Virus record (IMG/VR): IMGVR_UViG_3300018481_000020 | Coordinates: 1 to 64,000 of that record | Source of the DNA: a virus | Length of the DNA stretch: 64,000 bases | Strand: one strand, 5' to 3' | In this document: piece by piece, positions 38,271 through 47,970 of the stretch | How the letters are laid out: each line of letters begins with the position of its first letter | Position numbering within the stretch: the first letter of the stretch is position 1 | Made by a program: the position numbers and the translations under genes | The notes under the pieces: model-generated | The model's input: only the letters and a program-made list of their open reading frames with translations | Told to the model about the DNA's origin: nothing | Databases searched by the model: none

Positions 38271-38669
38271 ATGGCACTAGACCAGACCCGGGCGAACGAG
38301 ATCCTGACCTGGATGCACGGCGGTGCCGCTCCCACGGCACTGACCGGTCCGATCCGGGTTCGACAGATGACCGCGAACGGCACCGCGACGGCCAACGGAA
38401 CCGAGGTCGCCACTGGTGGTGGCTATACCTCCGGCGTCGGTGCGCCCTCGGTGACCTACGGGGCGGCTGCGACCGGCACCCAGGCCACCAACGCGGCGAT
38501 CAACATCACCAACTACCCCAGGGTAGAGACGGTGAACGGCGTCGAGATCTGGGACTCCGGCGGTACCCCGAAGCGGGTGGAGTGGGGAGCCCTGGCCTCG
38601 CCCAAGACGATGGCCATCGGTGACACCCTGTCCTACGCCTCGGGAGCCATCACCTCCGCGCTGGCCTGA
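38271..38669 (+). CDS. phage tail fibre-type protein, 132 aa
   Basis: The opening (DQTRANEILTWMHG) and later NAAINITNYPRVETVNGVEIWDS match a compact tail-fibre or tail-spike head domain found in phages, judged by eye. It probably caps or connects the fibre. I start at ATG 38271, after the GAGGAG site. Confidence 0.65.
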   Translation: MALDQTRANEILTWMHGGAAPTALTGPIRVRQMTANGTATANGTEVATGGGYTSGVGAPSVTYGAAATGTQATNAAINITNYPRVETVNGVEIWDSGGTPKRVEWGALASPKTMAIGDTLSYASGAITSALA

Positions 38670-38695
38670 TCCGCACCCCGAGAAAGGGGTGAGCG

Positions 38696-41197
38696 ATGGC
38701 TGTCGCGTTCGTCCGTAGCCACGGCAACTCGTTCATCAAGGTCAACGGCGGCACTGTCTACCTCACCACGTCGCTGGTCCCTGCGGGCAGCCTGCTGGTC
38801 ATGGCTATGGTGCACGACAACACAGCGACTGCCAACAGCCCGACCGCCTCGATCATCTCCAAGGGTGCGGGCGAGACCAACTCGTGGGTGCTCCTCGGGC
38901 GGGCCACCTATCCAAATGCCGGTACTGCTGGTGCGTTCGCCAGCGGTGAGTTGTGGGTGATCAAGACCACGGTGGACTGGGCCAGCGGCACCTCGCTGAG
39001 CTGCCAGTACACCCCCACGAACACGATGAAGGCCCAGAACCTCCTGGAGTTCTCCGGGGCCGAGGCGACGGTGCGTGGCACAGTCGGGACGGCTTACTCC
39101 ACCACGACTACAGCGGCCAACGCATCGACCTCCTCCAGCACTGCTGTGATCGGTGATCTAGCCCTTGGACTTCTCTTCGGTTCCAATGTCGCGGCTGCCC
39201 AAGCCGGGAGCACTCACGCTCTCGGCGGTACGTGGAGTACTCCCATTGGGGTCGGGTCCACGGGCGGCAACGTAGCCACCAACAACTTCGGCGTCGCCCA
39301 GTACAAGACGATGAACGCCGCCGCTTTCGCGTCGATGGTCAACTCGGCAGCGATGACGGCGGGCAACGGCTCCATTTGTGCGATCTTGCAACCTGCTCTC
39401 GTTACCCAGCAGGCCACGGCATCGTTGGTCGCCACCTCCACCTTGGAGGCCGCCGGCTTCCAGCAGACACAGGCGACCGCAGCCCTGGTAGCCACCTCGA
39501 CACTGACTGCCACTGCTACGCGCACGGCTGCGGGCGTAACCAGCTACCGCGTGCTGGATGAGTTCACGCCGCCCGACAACAACTTCACTGATACTGCACC
39601 GATCACGGTCAGCATGGAGTTCTACGTCGATGCAGACGGATGCACGGCGACAAAGGCGTACTTCGACCGTTCGACTGCCTTTGCCTCCGACACATGGACG
39701 ATGAAGTTGTGGCAGGTGGATAGCCCCACTACGGGCACAGTGCTCGCCACGAAGGCGCTCACCTATGACGCAGCCACTCCGGCTGGCTGGGTAGCAGTCA
39801 CCTTCGACAGCCCGGTCCCGCTGACGGCCAACCAGCGATACCGGGTTTCCGGGACACCGGCTTCTGAGAACTACGCTGCGACCGGGGGTTGGTGGACGGG
39901 TACTGGACCGGGTGCTGCGGGGATAGACGACGGACCACTGCACGCACCGCCGTCCGGCACTCCGGGGCAGGGCCAGTTCGTCTACTCGACCAATGGCTTC
40001 ACGGTCGAGTCCTTCAACGGCGGCAACTACTGGGTTGATATCGAGGTCAGTGCTCCCGGTGCCGGTGGCCCGGTCACCCAGCAAGCTACTGCTGCCCTGG
40101 TCGCGACCTCGACCCTGACTGCGACGGCTGTTCGTCAGCCGCAAGCCGCTGCCAGTCTGACCGCCACCTCGACCTTGACCACTACGGCTGTTCGGGTGCC
40201 CCAGGCGACCGCTGCCCTGGTTGCGACCTCGACGCTGACCACCACCGGCGTGCGCGTACCACAGGCTGCCGTCAGTCTTATCGCCACTTCCACACTGGCT
40301 GCCACCAGTGTGGTCACTCGGTTCGCAGCTGCCGCTCTGACGGCTGCCTCGACGTTTGGTGCGGCTGGTGTGCGGGAGCCCCAGGCAGCGGTACCGCTGG
40401 TGGCTACCTCCACTCTGACCGTCACAGCACTGCGGACCGTGCCGGCAAGTGCTGCTCTCACCGCTACCTCGACGTTGACCAGCGAAGCGGTCGGAGTCGG
40501 TGTCGTCTCAGCAAGTGCTTCGCTGACTGCGGTCTCCACGCTGACCGCCGGCGCTGTTCGGGAACCACAAGCAGCAGCCTCCCTGGTCAGCACCTCCACG
40601 CTGAGCGTCACCGGTACCCGGACCCAGCTGGCGACCGCCGCCCTGACTGCCTCCTCGACCCTGGCTGCGTCGGCAGTACGGGTACCCCAAGCCGCTGCCA
40701 GCCTTACTGCCACCTCCACCCTCACCGTCACAGCGGTGCGCGTGGTTGTTGCCTCGGCACCCCTGAGCGCTACCTCTACGCTGGCCTCGGCAGCGGTAGG
40801 CATCGGCATCGTCCAGGCCACGGCCACCCTGAGCGCCACCTCGACCCTGAGTGTGACCGGTACTCGGGTTCCTCAAGCAGCAGCCTCACTGGTCGCCACC
40901 TCGACACTGACCACCATCGGCGTGCGGGTATCTGGGGCGACAGTGGTCCTGAGCGCCACCTCCACACTGACCGTCACGGGTGTACGGGTAGCCCAGGCGA
41001 CGGTCGCTCTGAGTGCCACCTCGACACTGAGCATCGCTGGCGTCCGGGTGCCACAGGCCGCCGCATCACTGGTGGCTGCTTCGGTCCTGTCTACTACCGG
41101 GACTGTCTCCGTCATGGGGACTATCCGGAACCTCAGTGGGGCTGCCATCCAGGTCAGACATCCAGATGCGAGCTGGCATGCCCTCACTCCTGTCTGA
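38696..41197 (+). CDS. repeat-rich tail fibre protein with DUF4082-like domain, 833 aa
   Basis: An N-terminal strand-rich domain (about 1-235) is followed by two 20-residue repeats. A DUF4082-like beta domain comes next (about 284-455, beginning DEFTPPDNNFTD and holding TKAYFDRS). Then come about 17 further 20-residue repeats with ATSTLT at their core, and a short C-terminal cap. The repeats predict a long beta-structured shaft. A receptor- or glycan-binding role is inferred from position and architecture. Confidence 0.8.
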   Translation: MAVAFVRSHGNSFIKVNGGTVYLTTSLVPAGSLLVMAMVHDNTATANSPTASIISKGAGETNSWVLLGRATYPNAGTAGAFASGELWVIKTTVDWASGTSLSCQYTPTNTMKAQNLLEFSGAEATVRGTVGTAYSTTTTAANASTSSSTAVIGDLALGLLFGSNVAAAQAGSTHALGGTWSTPIGVGSTGGNVATNNFGVAQYKTMNAAAFASMVNSAAMTAGNGSICAILQPALVTQQATASLVATSTLEAAGFQQTQATAALVATSTLTATATRTAAGVTSYRVLDEFTPPDNNFTDTAPITVSMEFYVDADGCTATKAYFDRSTAFASDTWTMKLWQVDSPTTGTVLATKALTYDAATPAGWVAVTFDSPVPLTANQRYRVSGTPASENYAATGGWWTGTGPGAAGIDDGPLHAPPSGTPGQGQFVYSTNGFTVESFNGGNYWVDIEVSAPGAGGPVTQQATAALVATSTLTATAVRQPQAAASLTATSTLTTTAVRVPQATAALVATSTLTTTGVRVPQAAVSLIATSTLAATSVVTRFAAAALTAASTFGAAGVREPQAAVPLVATSTLTVTALRTVPASAALTATSTLTSEAVGVGVVSASASLTAVSTLTAGAVREPQAAASLVSTSTLSVTGTRTQLATAALTASSTLAASAVRVPQAAASLTATSTLTVTAVRVVVASAPLSATSTLASAAVGIGIVQATATLSATSTLSVTGTRVPQAAASLVATSTLTTIGVRVSGATVVLSATSTLTVTGVRVAQATVALSATSTLSIAGVRVPQAAASLVAASVLSTTGTVSVMGTIRNLSGAAIQVRHPDASWHALTPV
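40078..41112 (+). repeat. about 17 tandem 60-base repeats coding a 20-residue unit
   Basis: The unit reads approximately QA(T/A)A(A/S)L(V/T)ATSTLT(T/V)T(A/G)VRVP. Two units are two residues longer (near 40490 and 40800). Two isolated copies precede the DUF4082-like domain (39403-39525). All are in frame. Because DNA copies diverge, expansion is not very recent. Confidence 0.85.
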
Positions 41198-41230
41198 GTC
41201 GCGGAGTGACATTGCCGGGAGACTGGAGGC

Positions 41231-42115
41231 ATGAGGAGTGCGTTCGGAGTCGAGCATGTGGTGGCTGCGCCAGTCTCGAAGTCGCTCAGTGGCGGAGTCT
41301 TCAAGCCGGCCTCGAAGCTGAGCCAGGCTGAGCGCAAGACGGTGGGTGGCTACCGGAAGGCCAAGGGTGTCACCACCAGTGACGCGGAGTGGGCCAGGAA
41401 CATGGGACAGGTCAAGCGACTCCACGACCAGCCCCATCCGGGAATGAGACACACCAAGACGGTGCACGGCAAGCAAGGAACCACTGAGCACTACAAGCAC
41501 AACAGTCGCTCCACCGTGGTGCCACCGGGAGCTGAGGGGTTCCATGTCCGTACCGGGGGCAAGAAGGGCACCTCCTACATCCACATGAAGGACAGCGCTG
41601 GCAAGAGCGTGACCAGGCACGAGGTGGCCCACTCCACCCCGAAACGCACCAGCTACCGGATGAAGCAGATCGTCGACAACCCGAAGAAGACGATGGCCGA
41701 GGAGGGCCGGGCGGACTACGTCGCCTCGGGGCACTACCTGAAGAAGAAGCCCCAGAGTGGCTATGCCCAATCAGCTCGGTACCGCAACGCCGAGGCACGT
41801 GGGGAGAAGAGCGCGAAGAGTGCCCGGAAGTATGGTGGCAAGCCAGCGCGTGGTCTCATGCGCGCAAGAAACGCACCATCTCGGTTCAAGGTGAAGCAAG
41901 CCAGTGGTTCGATGTCTCGAACGATGAACAAGCCAGTGGGTCGTCAGGAGATCGACGAGTACCGCCGGGTGCAGGACAAGATGCATGGCGGAGCTCCGAA
42001 GACTCCCGGGATGAGCACTCGCAAGAAGGTGGCCATCGGAGCCGGCACTACCGGTGTGGCCGGTGGCGGTACCTACGCTGTTTCGCGGAACAGGAAGAAG
42101 AGGTCGAATGGCTGA
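41231..42115 (+). CDS. SAFG-tagged protein with HExxH zinc-peptidase motif, 294 aa
   Basis: The N-terminus carries the tag MRSAFGVEH. RHEVAHS at residues 129-135 is an HExxH zinc site, and EEGRAD about 25 residues later supplies a likely third ligand, as in gluzincin-type peptidases. The middle is very basic. The C-terminus has a Gly-rich hydrophobic stretch (VAIGAGTTGVAGGGTYAV) and a basic tail. It may be a virion-packaged metallopeptidase. It overlaps the portal gene by 8 bases. Confidence 0.65.
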   Translation: MRSAFGVEHVVAAPVSKSLSGGVFKPASKLSQAERKTVGGYRKAKGVTTSDAEWARNMGQVKRLHDQPHPGMRHTKTVHGKQGTTEHYKHNSRSTVVPPGAEGFHVRTGGKKGTSYIHMKDSAGKSVTRHEVAHSTPKRTSYRMKQIVDNPKKTMAEEGRADYVASGHYLKKKPQSGYAQSARYRNAEARGEKSAKSARKYGGKPARGLMRARNAPSRFKVKQASGSMSRTMNKPVGRQEIDEYRRVQDKMHGGAPKTPGMSTRKKVAIGAGTTGVAGGGTYAVSRNRKKRSNG

Positions 42116-43991
42116 CGTGCGGCTCCCTCAGGGCGACATCTCCACCTGGGACGAGGACAACGCAGGGGACGAGGTTCCACAGCGCACCAAGCCCATGGAC
42201 GAGCTGGGTGTCACCGGGGTCAAGCGTGTCTCTGGCTATGTCGATGAGGAGTTCTTGCCGGCGCTTCGGGGCCGCAAGGCGGTCCGGGTCTACCGGGAGA
42301 TGTCTGCCAACGACTCCATGGTCGGTGCGCTGCTGTTCAGTATCGACAAGCTGCTGCGCGAGGTGGAGTGGAAGGTGCTCCCCGCCGAGCAGTCTGATGA
42401 GGGAGTAGCCGCCCAGGAGTTCCTGGAGTCCTGCATGGACGACATGAACGAGCCGTGGGATGGGTTCATCGGTGAGGTGCTCTCGATGATGACCTATGGC
42501 TGGAGCTGGCACGAGATCGTCTACAAGCGCCGGATCGGTCCCTGGGAGAAGGATCCCCGCAAGCGCAGCAAGTACCAGGACGGGCTGATCGGGTGGCGCA
42601 AGATGCCGATCCGGGCCCAGGAGACATTAATGCGCTGGTCCTTCGACGAGACCGGTGGGGTGAAGGCGATGATCCAGATGGCCCCGCCCCGGTACCAGAC
42701 AACGGTGATCCCGATCGAGAAGTCGATCCTGTTCCGGACCGCGATCGCCAAGGGCAACCCCGAAGGCGTCTCGCTGCTGCGTACCGCCTATCGCGCCTGG
42801 TACTTCAAGAAGCGTCTGGAGGAGTTCGAGGCGATCGGTGTCGAGCGCGACCTGGCCGGGATGCCGGTGGCCAAGGTGCCGGCGGACTACCTGACCGCAG
42901 CCAAGGGCACGCCCCAGGCCAAGACGGTGGATGCCTACCGGAAGATGGTCCGTGGGGTGCGGCGGGACGAGAACGAAGGACTGGTGCTCCCGAACCAGTA
43001 CGACCCGGACACCAAGCAGCCACTGTTCGAGTTCGAGCTGATGAGCTCGGGAGGAACCCGGCAGTTCGACACGAACTCGATCATCCAGCGCTACGAGCAG
43101 CGGATCCTGATGAGCGTGCTGGCCGACTTCATCCTGGTCGGGCACGAGTCAACCGGCTCCTACTCGTTGCACACTGACAAGACCGGGATCTTCCGGGCAG
43201 CCCTGAACTCCCTCGTCAAGTCCATCGCGGACACCTTGAACAGGTATGCAGTGCCTCGGCTATTCGCCCTGAACGGCTGGAAGCTCGACGAGCTGCCCAG
43301 GTTCGAGCCCACCAACGTGGACCCGCCCGATCTGACCCAGCTGGCCTCGTTCATCTCGGCCACCGCTGGTTCGGGGATGCAGTGGTTCCCGGACCCGGAG
43401 CTGGAGAAGTACGTGCGCGAGATCGCGCGCCTGCCGGAGATGACGGATGAGGATGTGGACTACAAGCGTCAGATGCGCCAGCAGGAGCAGGCGATGGAGT
43501 TCGCTGGCTCCCAGATGGAGCTGCTCGGGATGAAGCAGAAGGCCGAGATGACCGCTCAGGGATACACGCCGGAGCAGGCCGAGATGGCCGCTGCCTCACC
43601 GACACCGGAGATGGCTGCCCAGGAGGCTGAGCAGGCTCAGATGATGAACCAGCCGCCCCCGGAGGATCCGGCCGAGGGAGCTCGGCACAGCCGAGACCTG
43701 GAGCGGATGACCACCGAGGAGAAGATCGCGGAGAAGACCCATGCTCGGGAGAAGGAGAAGCTGCGGCTCCAGGACACCATGTCCAACCGAGACCACGGTA
43801 GGACCAAGGAGCAGATGCGCCTGAAGGACCGCTCGGCGGCCCAGAATGCGAAACTGACCTCACAGACCCTGAAGGACAAGGCCAAGTACAGCCGGCCCAG
43901 CCAGGGACCTGCGAAGCCACCTGCAAAGAAGCCTCCTGCGAAGAAGTCCAACGTGGCCGCGAAGAAGCCACCACCGAAGAAGAAGAGGTAG
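42108..43991 (+). CDS. portal protein, 627 aa
   Basis: It forms the dodecameric DNA gate and packaging site of the capsid. Features are a DUF935-like portal core (MGALLFSIDKLLREVEWKV-type segment near residue 75, with FIGEVLSMMTYGWSWHEIVYK near 121), a long helical region, and a Lys/Pro-rich C-terminal tail (about 580-627) with Gln/Glu-rich helices before it. I start at ATG 42108 with AAGAGGTCGA upstream. Confidence 0.85.
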   Translation: MADVRLPQGDISTWDEDNAGDEVPQRTKPMDELGVTGVKRVSGYVDEEFLPALRGRKAVRVYREMSANDSMVGALLFSIDKLLREVEWKVLPAEQSDEGVAAQEFLESCMDDMNEPWDGFIGEVLSMMTYGWSWHEIVYKRRIGPWEKDPRKRSKYQDGLIGWRKMPIRAQETLMRWSFDETGGVKAMIQMAPPRYQTTVIPIEKSILFRTAIAKGNPEGVSLLRTAYRAWYFKKRLEEFEAIGVERDLAGMPVAKVPADYLTAAKGTPQAKTVDAYRKMVRGVRRDENEGLVLPNQYDPDTKQPLFEFELMSSGGTRQFDTNSIIQRYEQRILMSVLADFILVGHESTGSYSLHTDKTGIFRAALNSLVKSIADTLNRYAVPRLFALNGWKLDELPRFEPTNVDPPDLTQLASFISATAGSGMQWFPDPELEKYVREIARLPEMTDEDVDYKRQMRQQEQAMEFAGSQMELLGMKQKAEMTAQGYTPEQAEMAAASPTPEMAAQEAEQAQMMNQPPPEDPAEGARHSRDLERMTTEEKIAEKTHAREKEKLRLQDTMSNRDHGRTKEQMRLKDRSAAQNAKLTSQTLKDKAKYSRPSQGPAKPPAKKPPAKKSNVAAKKPPPKKKR

Positions 43992-43993
43992 TC

Positions 43994-44263
43994 ATGTACA
44001 GCGCATTCGGTGTAGATCATGGAGTGGTATCCACGACGACAGTCTCCAAGGGCCTCAACCCGTTCAAGGCGTTCGTGGGAGCGAAGAAGGCCAAGCCGGC
44101 GGCTCAGTTCAAGCCCGTCAATCCCGGAATCAATCCTGGGTTCGGAACTCGAAAGATCGCTCCCGGTGGACCAGTGCAGCGTGGATCCAGTGGTGGCTCG
44201 AACGCCATGGAGGACCAGCGGAAGACCGCTCTAGCTGCGGTACAGAAGCCACGGAAGGTGTAG
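43994..44263 (+). CDS. SAFG-tagged small basic protein, 89 aa
   Basis: It starts MYSAFGVDHGVVSTTTVSK, then is Lys/Pro/Gly-rich and basic, with no membrane segment. The tag and the STTTVSK that follows are shared with the gene at 55632, including 21 identical bases. It is probably disordered, and packaged or scaffold-bound if the tag is a capsid-loading signal. It is placed 2 bases after the portal gene. Confidence 0.65.
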   Translation: MYSAFGVDHGVVSTTTVSKGLNPFKAFVGAKKAKPAAQFKPVNPGINPGFGTRKIAPGGPVQRGSSGGSNAMEDQRKTALAAVQKPRKV

Positions 44264-44265
44264 CC

Positions 44266-47200
44266 ATGCCGTACACGTCAGATGCTCAGCGCAAGTTCAT
44301 GCACGCGAAGCATCCTGAGATCGCGGCGAAGTGGGATGCCGAGATCCGTGGGAAGAAGAAGAAGATCGCGAAGGGCTGGGCCAAGCCGATCGGCATCGGC
44401 GTGGGAGCCAGCGTGCTCGGTGGTGCTGCGGCCAACCAGATTCCTCCAGTGCAGAAGACTGAGTGGTACCAGGAGCGCCGGCGCAAGAAGAAGAAGAAGG
44501 GTCAGATCAAGAAGATGCTGGCCCCGGTCAGCGATGACCCCTTCTTCAACCAGGAGGCGGCCCAGAAGACCTTCGACCTGATCATGAAGATGGACGACGA
44601 CACCGCTGCGGTGTTCTGCTACATCGTCGCCTCGGACCTCCTGGAGCGGGAGGTGGAGGAGAACCGGGTCACCCTGCAGAAGCACCTGGACGAGGTGGTG
44701 GCCAAGCGACTGACTGATCTGAAGAAGGCCACCCTGCGGGCGGTCAGCAAGGGCATGGAGAATCCTCAGCCGTACGCCCAGGCGCTGGCCATGATCGACT
44801 CGATGATCAGCAAGGCTGATGACGACATCCCGGACTGGGAGTTCGAGCGCAAGATCAAGCGCGACCCCTCCTCGGGTCGGTTCCGGACCAAGTTCAGGTC
44901 CACGCCGCTGAAGAAGCCGATGCCAGACAAGACTGCGAAGACGCTGGGGATCGCAGGTATCACCGGTGATAGGTACAAGAACAAAATGAGTCCCAAGGAG
45001 AAGGCCCGCTACCAGCACCAGTACCTGCAGATAGCCGACTTCCTGGGCGCGGTGAATGCTGCCACCGATGGCGACAACGAGACCTTGGTCCACTTCCGGA
45101 ACGAGGCGACCGGAGAGACCTGGGCAGAGAAGGCCACCAGCACCAAGCCCATGACCACCATGCTGGAAGAGAACGTCTGGGCGGTAGCTGCCGAGGCGAA
45201 GCCAACCACCCTGTCCGTGGGCGGGGCGGCGTTCAGCCTGGCTGGAGCAGCCGGCAAGACCATGTCTGCTGATCAGGTGAAGGCCTTCAACACCGCTGGG
45301 GAGAAGAGTGACGAGTGGAAGGCCTCCTGGCTCACCGACGATAACGGGCAGAACCAGAATGCTCGGCTCTACCAGCGCACGCACACTTTGGGGACGGTGG
45401 CCCAGGAGCTGGGGCCTGATGGCAGCAAGGTTCAACTGGCCGGCAAGATGGCCTCGATCGTCGGACAGTACGGACCTCAGGCCGAAGAGGTGCTCGGGCC
45501 CAGTGCCAGGAAGACCGCCTACCGGTACCGGGGCACGGAGCGGACTCCCGACGAGCGGCTGATCGGTATGTACTCCCGGGCTATCGATCAGAACAAGCGC
45601 CAGGGCGGGCTCAACCCCTTCGAGGAACAGGCTGAGAACCGGATCAGGACTGCGCGCGGAGCCAAGAAGCAGCCGTTCGGGTCTGAGACCGGAGTACGTG
45701 GCAAGGGATCTTCGCGGCCTATGGCTCAGCCCGGAGTCACGCCGGCGATCACCCAGATGGTCCGGGAGCGAGAGGCTGCTGCCGGTCGTGCACCGGATTG
45801 GCGTGAGCGGGAGTTGGGCCGGGTGGCAGTACAGCGCTACCTGATGGACGAGCTGCCCTCCAAGAAGTACTACAAGCTCCAGCTGGCATCAGGGAACACG
45901 CCGCCTTCCGAGGGTGTGATCATCAACTCCGAGGGCCAGATCGTCACCCAGGCCGTGGGCTATGGCGATGACCACTACCTGCCGTTCAACCTGAAGAACC
46001 TCAAGGGACTCAAGGGCGGGGAGTACATCCGGAACCGCTCGGTGGGTGGGCTGACCGCCGAGGATGTGTACACCGGGCTGATCAGCGGAGCCCGCCGGGT
46101 GACCGTGGTATCCCGCTCGGGAACGTTCACGATGGAGTTCAAGCCGGACTTCCGGGGTGGTCGGCGGCACAACGACAAGGCTCGGCGGATGACCAGGCGC
46201 TACGAGCAGGTCCTGGATGCGGTGCAGTCTGAGCAGGTAGAGCGGGCCCCCGTGCCGATGCGTTGGCGCAAGATGATCGAGGAAGAGGTCAAGGCCGAGT
46301 ACGGGCCCACTGCTTCACCGCGTCTGGTTCGGGCCGAGATCGATGCTCGGGAGAGGGAGTTCAAGGCCAACCCTCAGGTCAACGGTCGGGACATGGATCG
46401 GGCCGAGGCCAGCATCAGCCAGTTCGAGGAGCAGCAGAAGCGAGGCCTGGTCAGTGCACAGGACGTGGCCGACTACCGCAAGCAAATCCATAGTGAGCTG
46501 CGCGATCTCAAGGAGATCCACTTCCGGCTGAACGGGGTCGGCTACGAGGCTGCCCTGGACTCCTTGCGCGAGCAGTTCCCCTACTACATCGACGCCCAGT
46601 CGCACCCGACCGCAGAGAACCTGGAGGGTGAGATCCAGGAGCACGAGATGGACATGGGCTACGTGGAGCCCGGCCGGAATCGACCCACCTCGGCCCAGGC
46701 TGGCTGGTTCGGCACTCGCAAGGAGGAGAGCGGCAAGTTCTCTGCGGCCTACTCCGATTACCAGCGTGGTCTGCCGGGTACGCCGGAGCCGCACGGGCAC
46801 CCGCGTGAGAAGGGGAAGTTCAAGCCCACCAACGTCACTTCTTCCACCGGCTCTTCTGGCGGCGGTGCGAGTGTAGGCCTGCGTTCGGATCGTGAGCGGA
46901 CTCGGGACGCTGCGATTGAGGCCCTCCAGGCGAACCAGGCCAAGGAAGGTGTGATCAGCTCCGCAGTGGCCCTGCAGCAGGCAGTCAAGGTGCACAAGCC
47001 GCCCACGGGTATCTCCACCCCGGAATGGTGGTATCACTCCGAGGATCAGATGCGGGAGTACCTGGGCAACGATGCGAACCGGAAGAAGTTCGACACCACC
47101 GTCAGCCAGATCGGAGCGGCCGACTTCGATGAGGCCGGAGCCTCACGGCCGTGGCAGGCCTACCAGACCGCCCGCAAGCGCACCGGTGGTGGTAAGCCCT

Positions 47201-47970
47201 ACTCCCCTGAGCACGCAAACACCTGGCCGACGGAGGGCCCGTACAAGTTCACTGGTGACAACGAGCGGGATGCCTACCGGGCCAGCCCGTTGCCCGGTGC
47301 GGTTGATATTGAGGTCAAGCGACTGGATGGTGAGGACACCTCACTGAAGTTCGGTCGACCACTGTCCGCGCTCAACGGCCGTGAACTCCGCGAGGAGTTC
47401 GAGCTGTCCAAGAACGTGCGCGAGGCGATGAAGACTGCGAAGCTGCAGGGCACGGCAGCCCAGGACGCACTGGGCTCGCAGTTCCAGAACTCTGGATCTG
47501 CCTTCGCCAGCAACTTCTTCCGCGACGACGCTGGTGCCGCCAAGCACTTGGAGAACATCCACCGGATGCACCACCTGAAGTCAAAGAGTGGTGGTGGAAC
47601 CACGGGTGGCGGACCTGTCGGTGGAGTCGGTGGCTTCGGACGGCCCACTCCTCCCCGACCTGGTGGACAAGCTCCTAGTGGAGCCAGGGTCCAACCTCCG
47701 CAAGGTGGTGGTGACAGTAGTGGTCGGTTCGTGGAGCTCGACCCAGACGACGAGAGGTTGGTCGAGGACGCTCGTCGGAAGTACCTGAAGGCTGCCGAGC
47801 AACTCATCTTGAATCCGGAGAGTCAAGAAGAACATGATGCGCTGTACATGTTCAAGGAAGGGATGAAGGGGTCTCATCCGGCGAAGGGATTCAATGAGCA
47901 CACCAAGTGGCTCGAAGAGCTGCCTGACAAGACTCGGACGAAGCTATATGCGCAAGCGGGCTACTCGTGA
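44266..47970 (+). CDS. very large unrecognised capsid-region protein, 1234 aa
   Basis: It starts with MPYTSDAQRKFMHAKHPEIA, a motif common in phage head-region proteins. Visible parts are a Gly/Ala-rich hydrophobic stretch near residues 43-60, a Lys-rich stretch, RDPSSGRFRTK near 205 (a motif echoed in the MuF protein), a large central region with long helices near 650-800, and a low-complexity Gly/Pro-rich linker near 1115-1155. I recognise no enzyme. It could be an internal head or ejection protein. Confidence 0.7.
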   Translation: MPYTSDAQRKFMHAKHPEIAAKWDAEIRGKKKKIAKGWAKPIGIGVGASVLGGAAANQIPPVQKTEWYQERRRKKKKKGQIKKMLAPVSDDPFFNQEAAQKTFDLIMKMDDDTAAVFCYIVASDLLEREVEENRVTLQKHLDEVVAKRLTDLKKATLRAVSKGMENPQPYAQALAMIDSMISKADDDIPDWEFERKIKRDPSSGRFRTKFRSTPLKKPMPDKTAKTLGIAGITGDRYKNKMSPKEKARYQHQYLQIADFLGAVNAATDGDNETLVHFRNEATGETWAEKATSTKPMTTMLEENVWAVAAEAKPTTLSVGGAAFSLAGAAGKTMSADQVKAFNTAGEKSDEWKASWLTDDNGQNQNARLYQRTHTLGTVAQELGPDGSKVQLAGKMASIVGQYGPQAEEVLGPSARKTAYRYRGTERTPDERLIGMYSRAIDQNKRQGGLNPFEEQAENRIRTARGAKKQPFGSETGVRGKGSSRPMAQPGVTPAITQMVREREAAAGRAPDWRERELGRVAVQRYLMDELPSKKYYKLQLASGNTPPSEGVIINSEGQIVTQAVGYGDDHYLPFNLKNLKGLKGGEYIRNRSVGGLTAEDVYTGLISGARRVTVVSRSGTFTMEFKPDFRGGRRHNDKARRMTRRYEQVLDAVQSEQVERAPVPMRWRKMIEEEVKAEYGPTASPRLVRAEIDAREREFKANPQVNGRDMDRAEASISQFEEQQKRGLVSAQDVADYRKQIHSELRDLKEIHFRLNGVGYEAALDSLREQFPYYIDAQSHPTAENLEGEIQEHEMDMGYVEPGRNRPTSAQAGWFGTRKEESGKFSAAYSDYQRGLPGTPEPHGHPREKGKFKPTNVTSSTGSSGGGASVGLRSDRERTRDAAIEALQANQAKEGVISSAVALQQAVKVHKPPTGISTPEWWYHSEDQMREYLGNDANRKKFDTTVSQIGAADFDEAGASRPWQAYQTARKRTGGGKPYSPEHANTWPTEGPYKFTGDNERDAYRASPLPGAVDIEVKRLDGEDTSLKFGRPLSALNGRELREEFELSKNVREAMKTAKLQGTAAQDALGSQFQNSGSAFASNFFRDDAGAAKHLENIHRMHHLKSKSGGGTTGGGPVGGVGGFGRPTPPRPGGQAPSGARVQPPQGGGDSSGRFVELDPDDERLVEDARRKYLKAAEQLILNPESQEEHDALYMFKEGMKGSHPAKGFNEHTKWLEELPDKTRTKLYAQAGYS

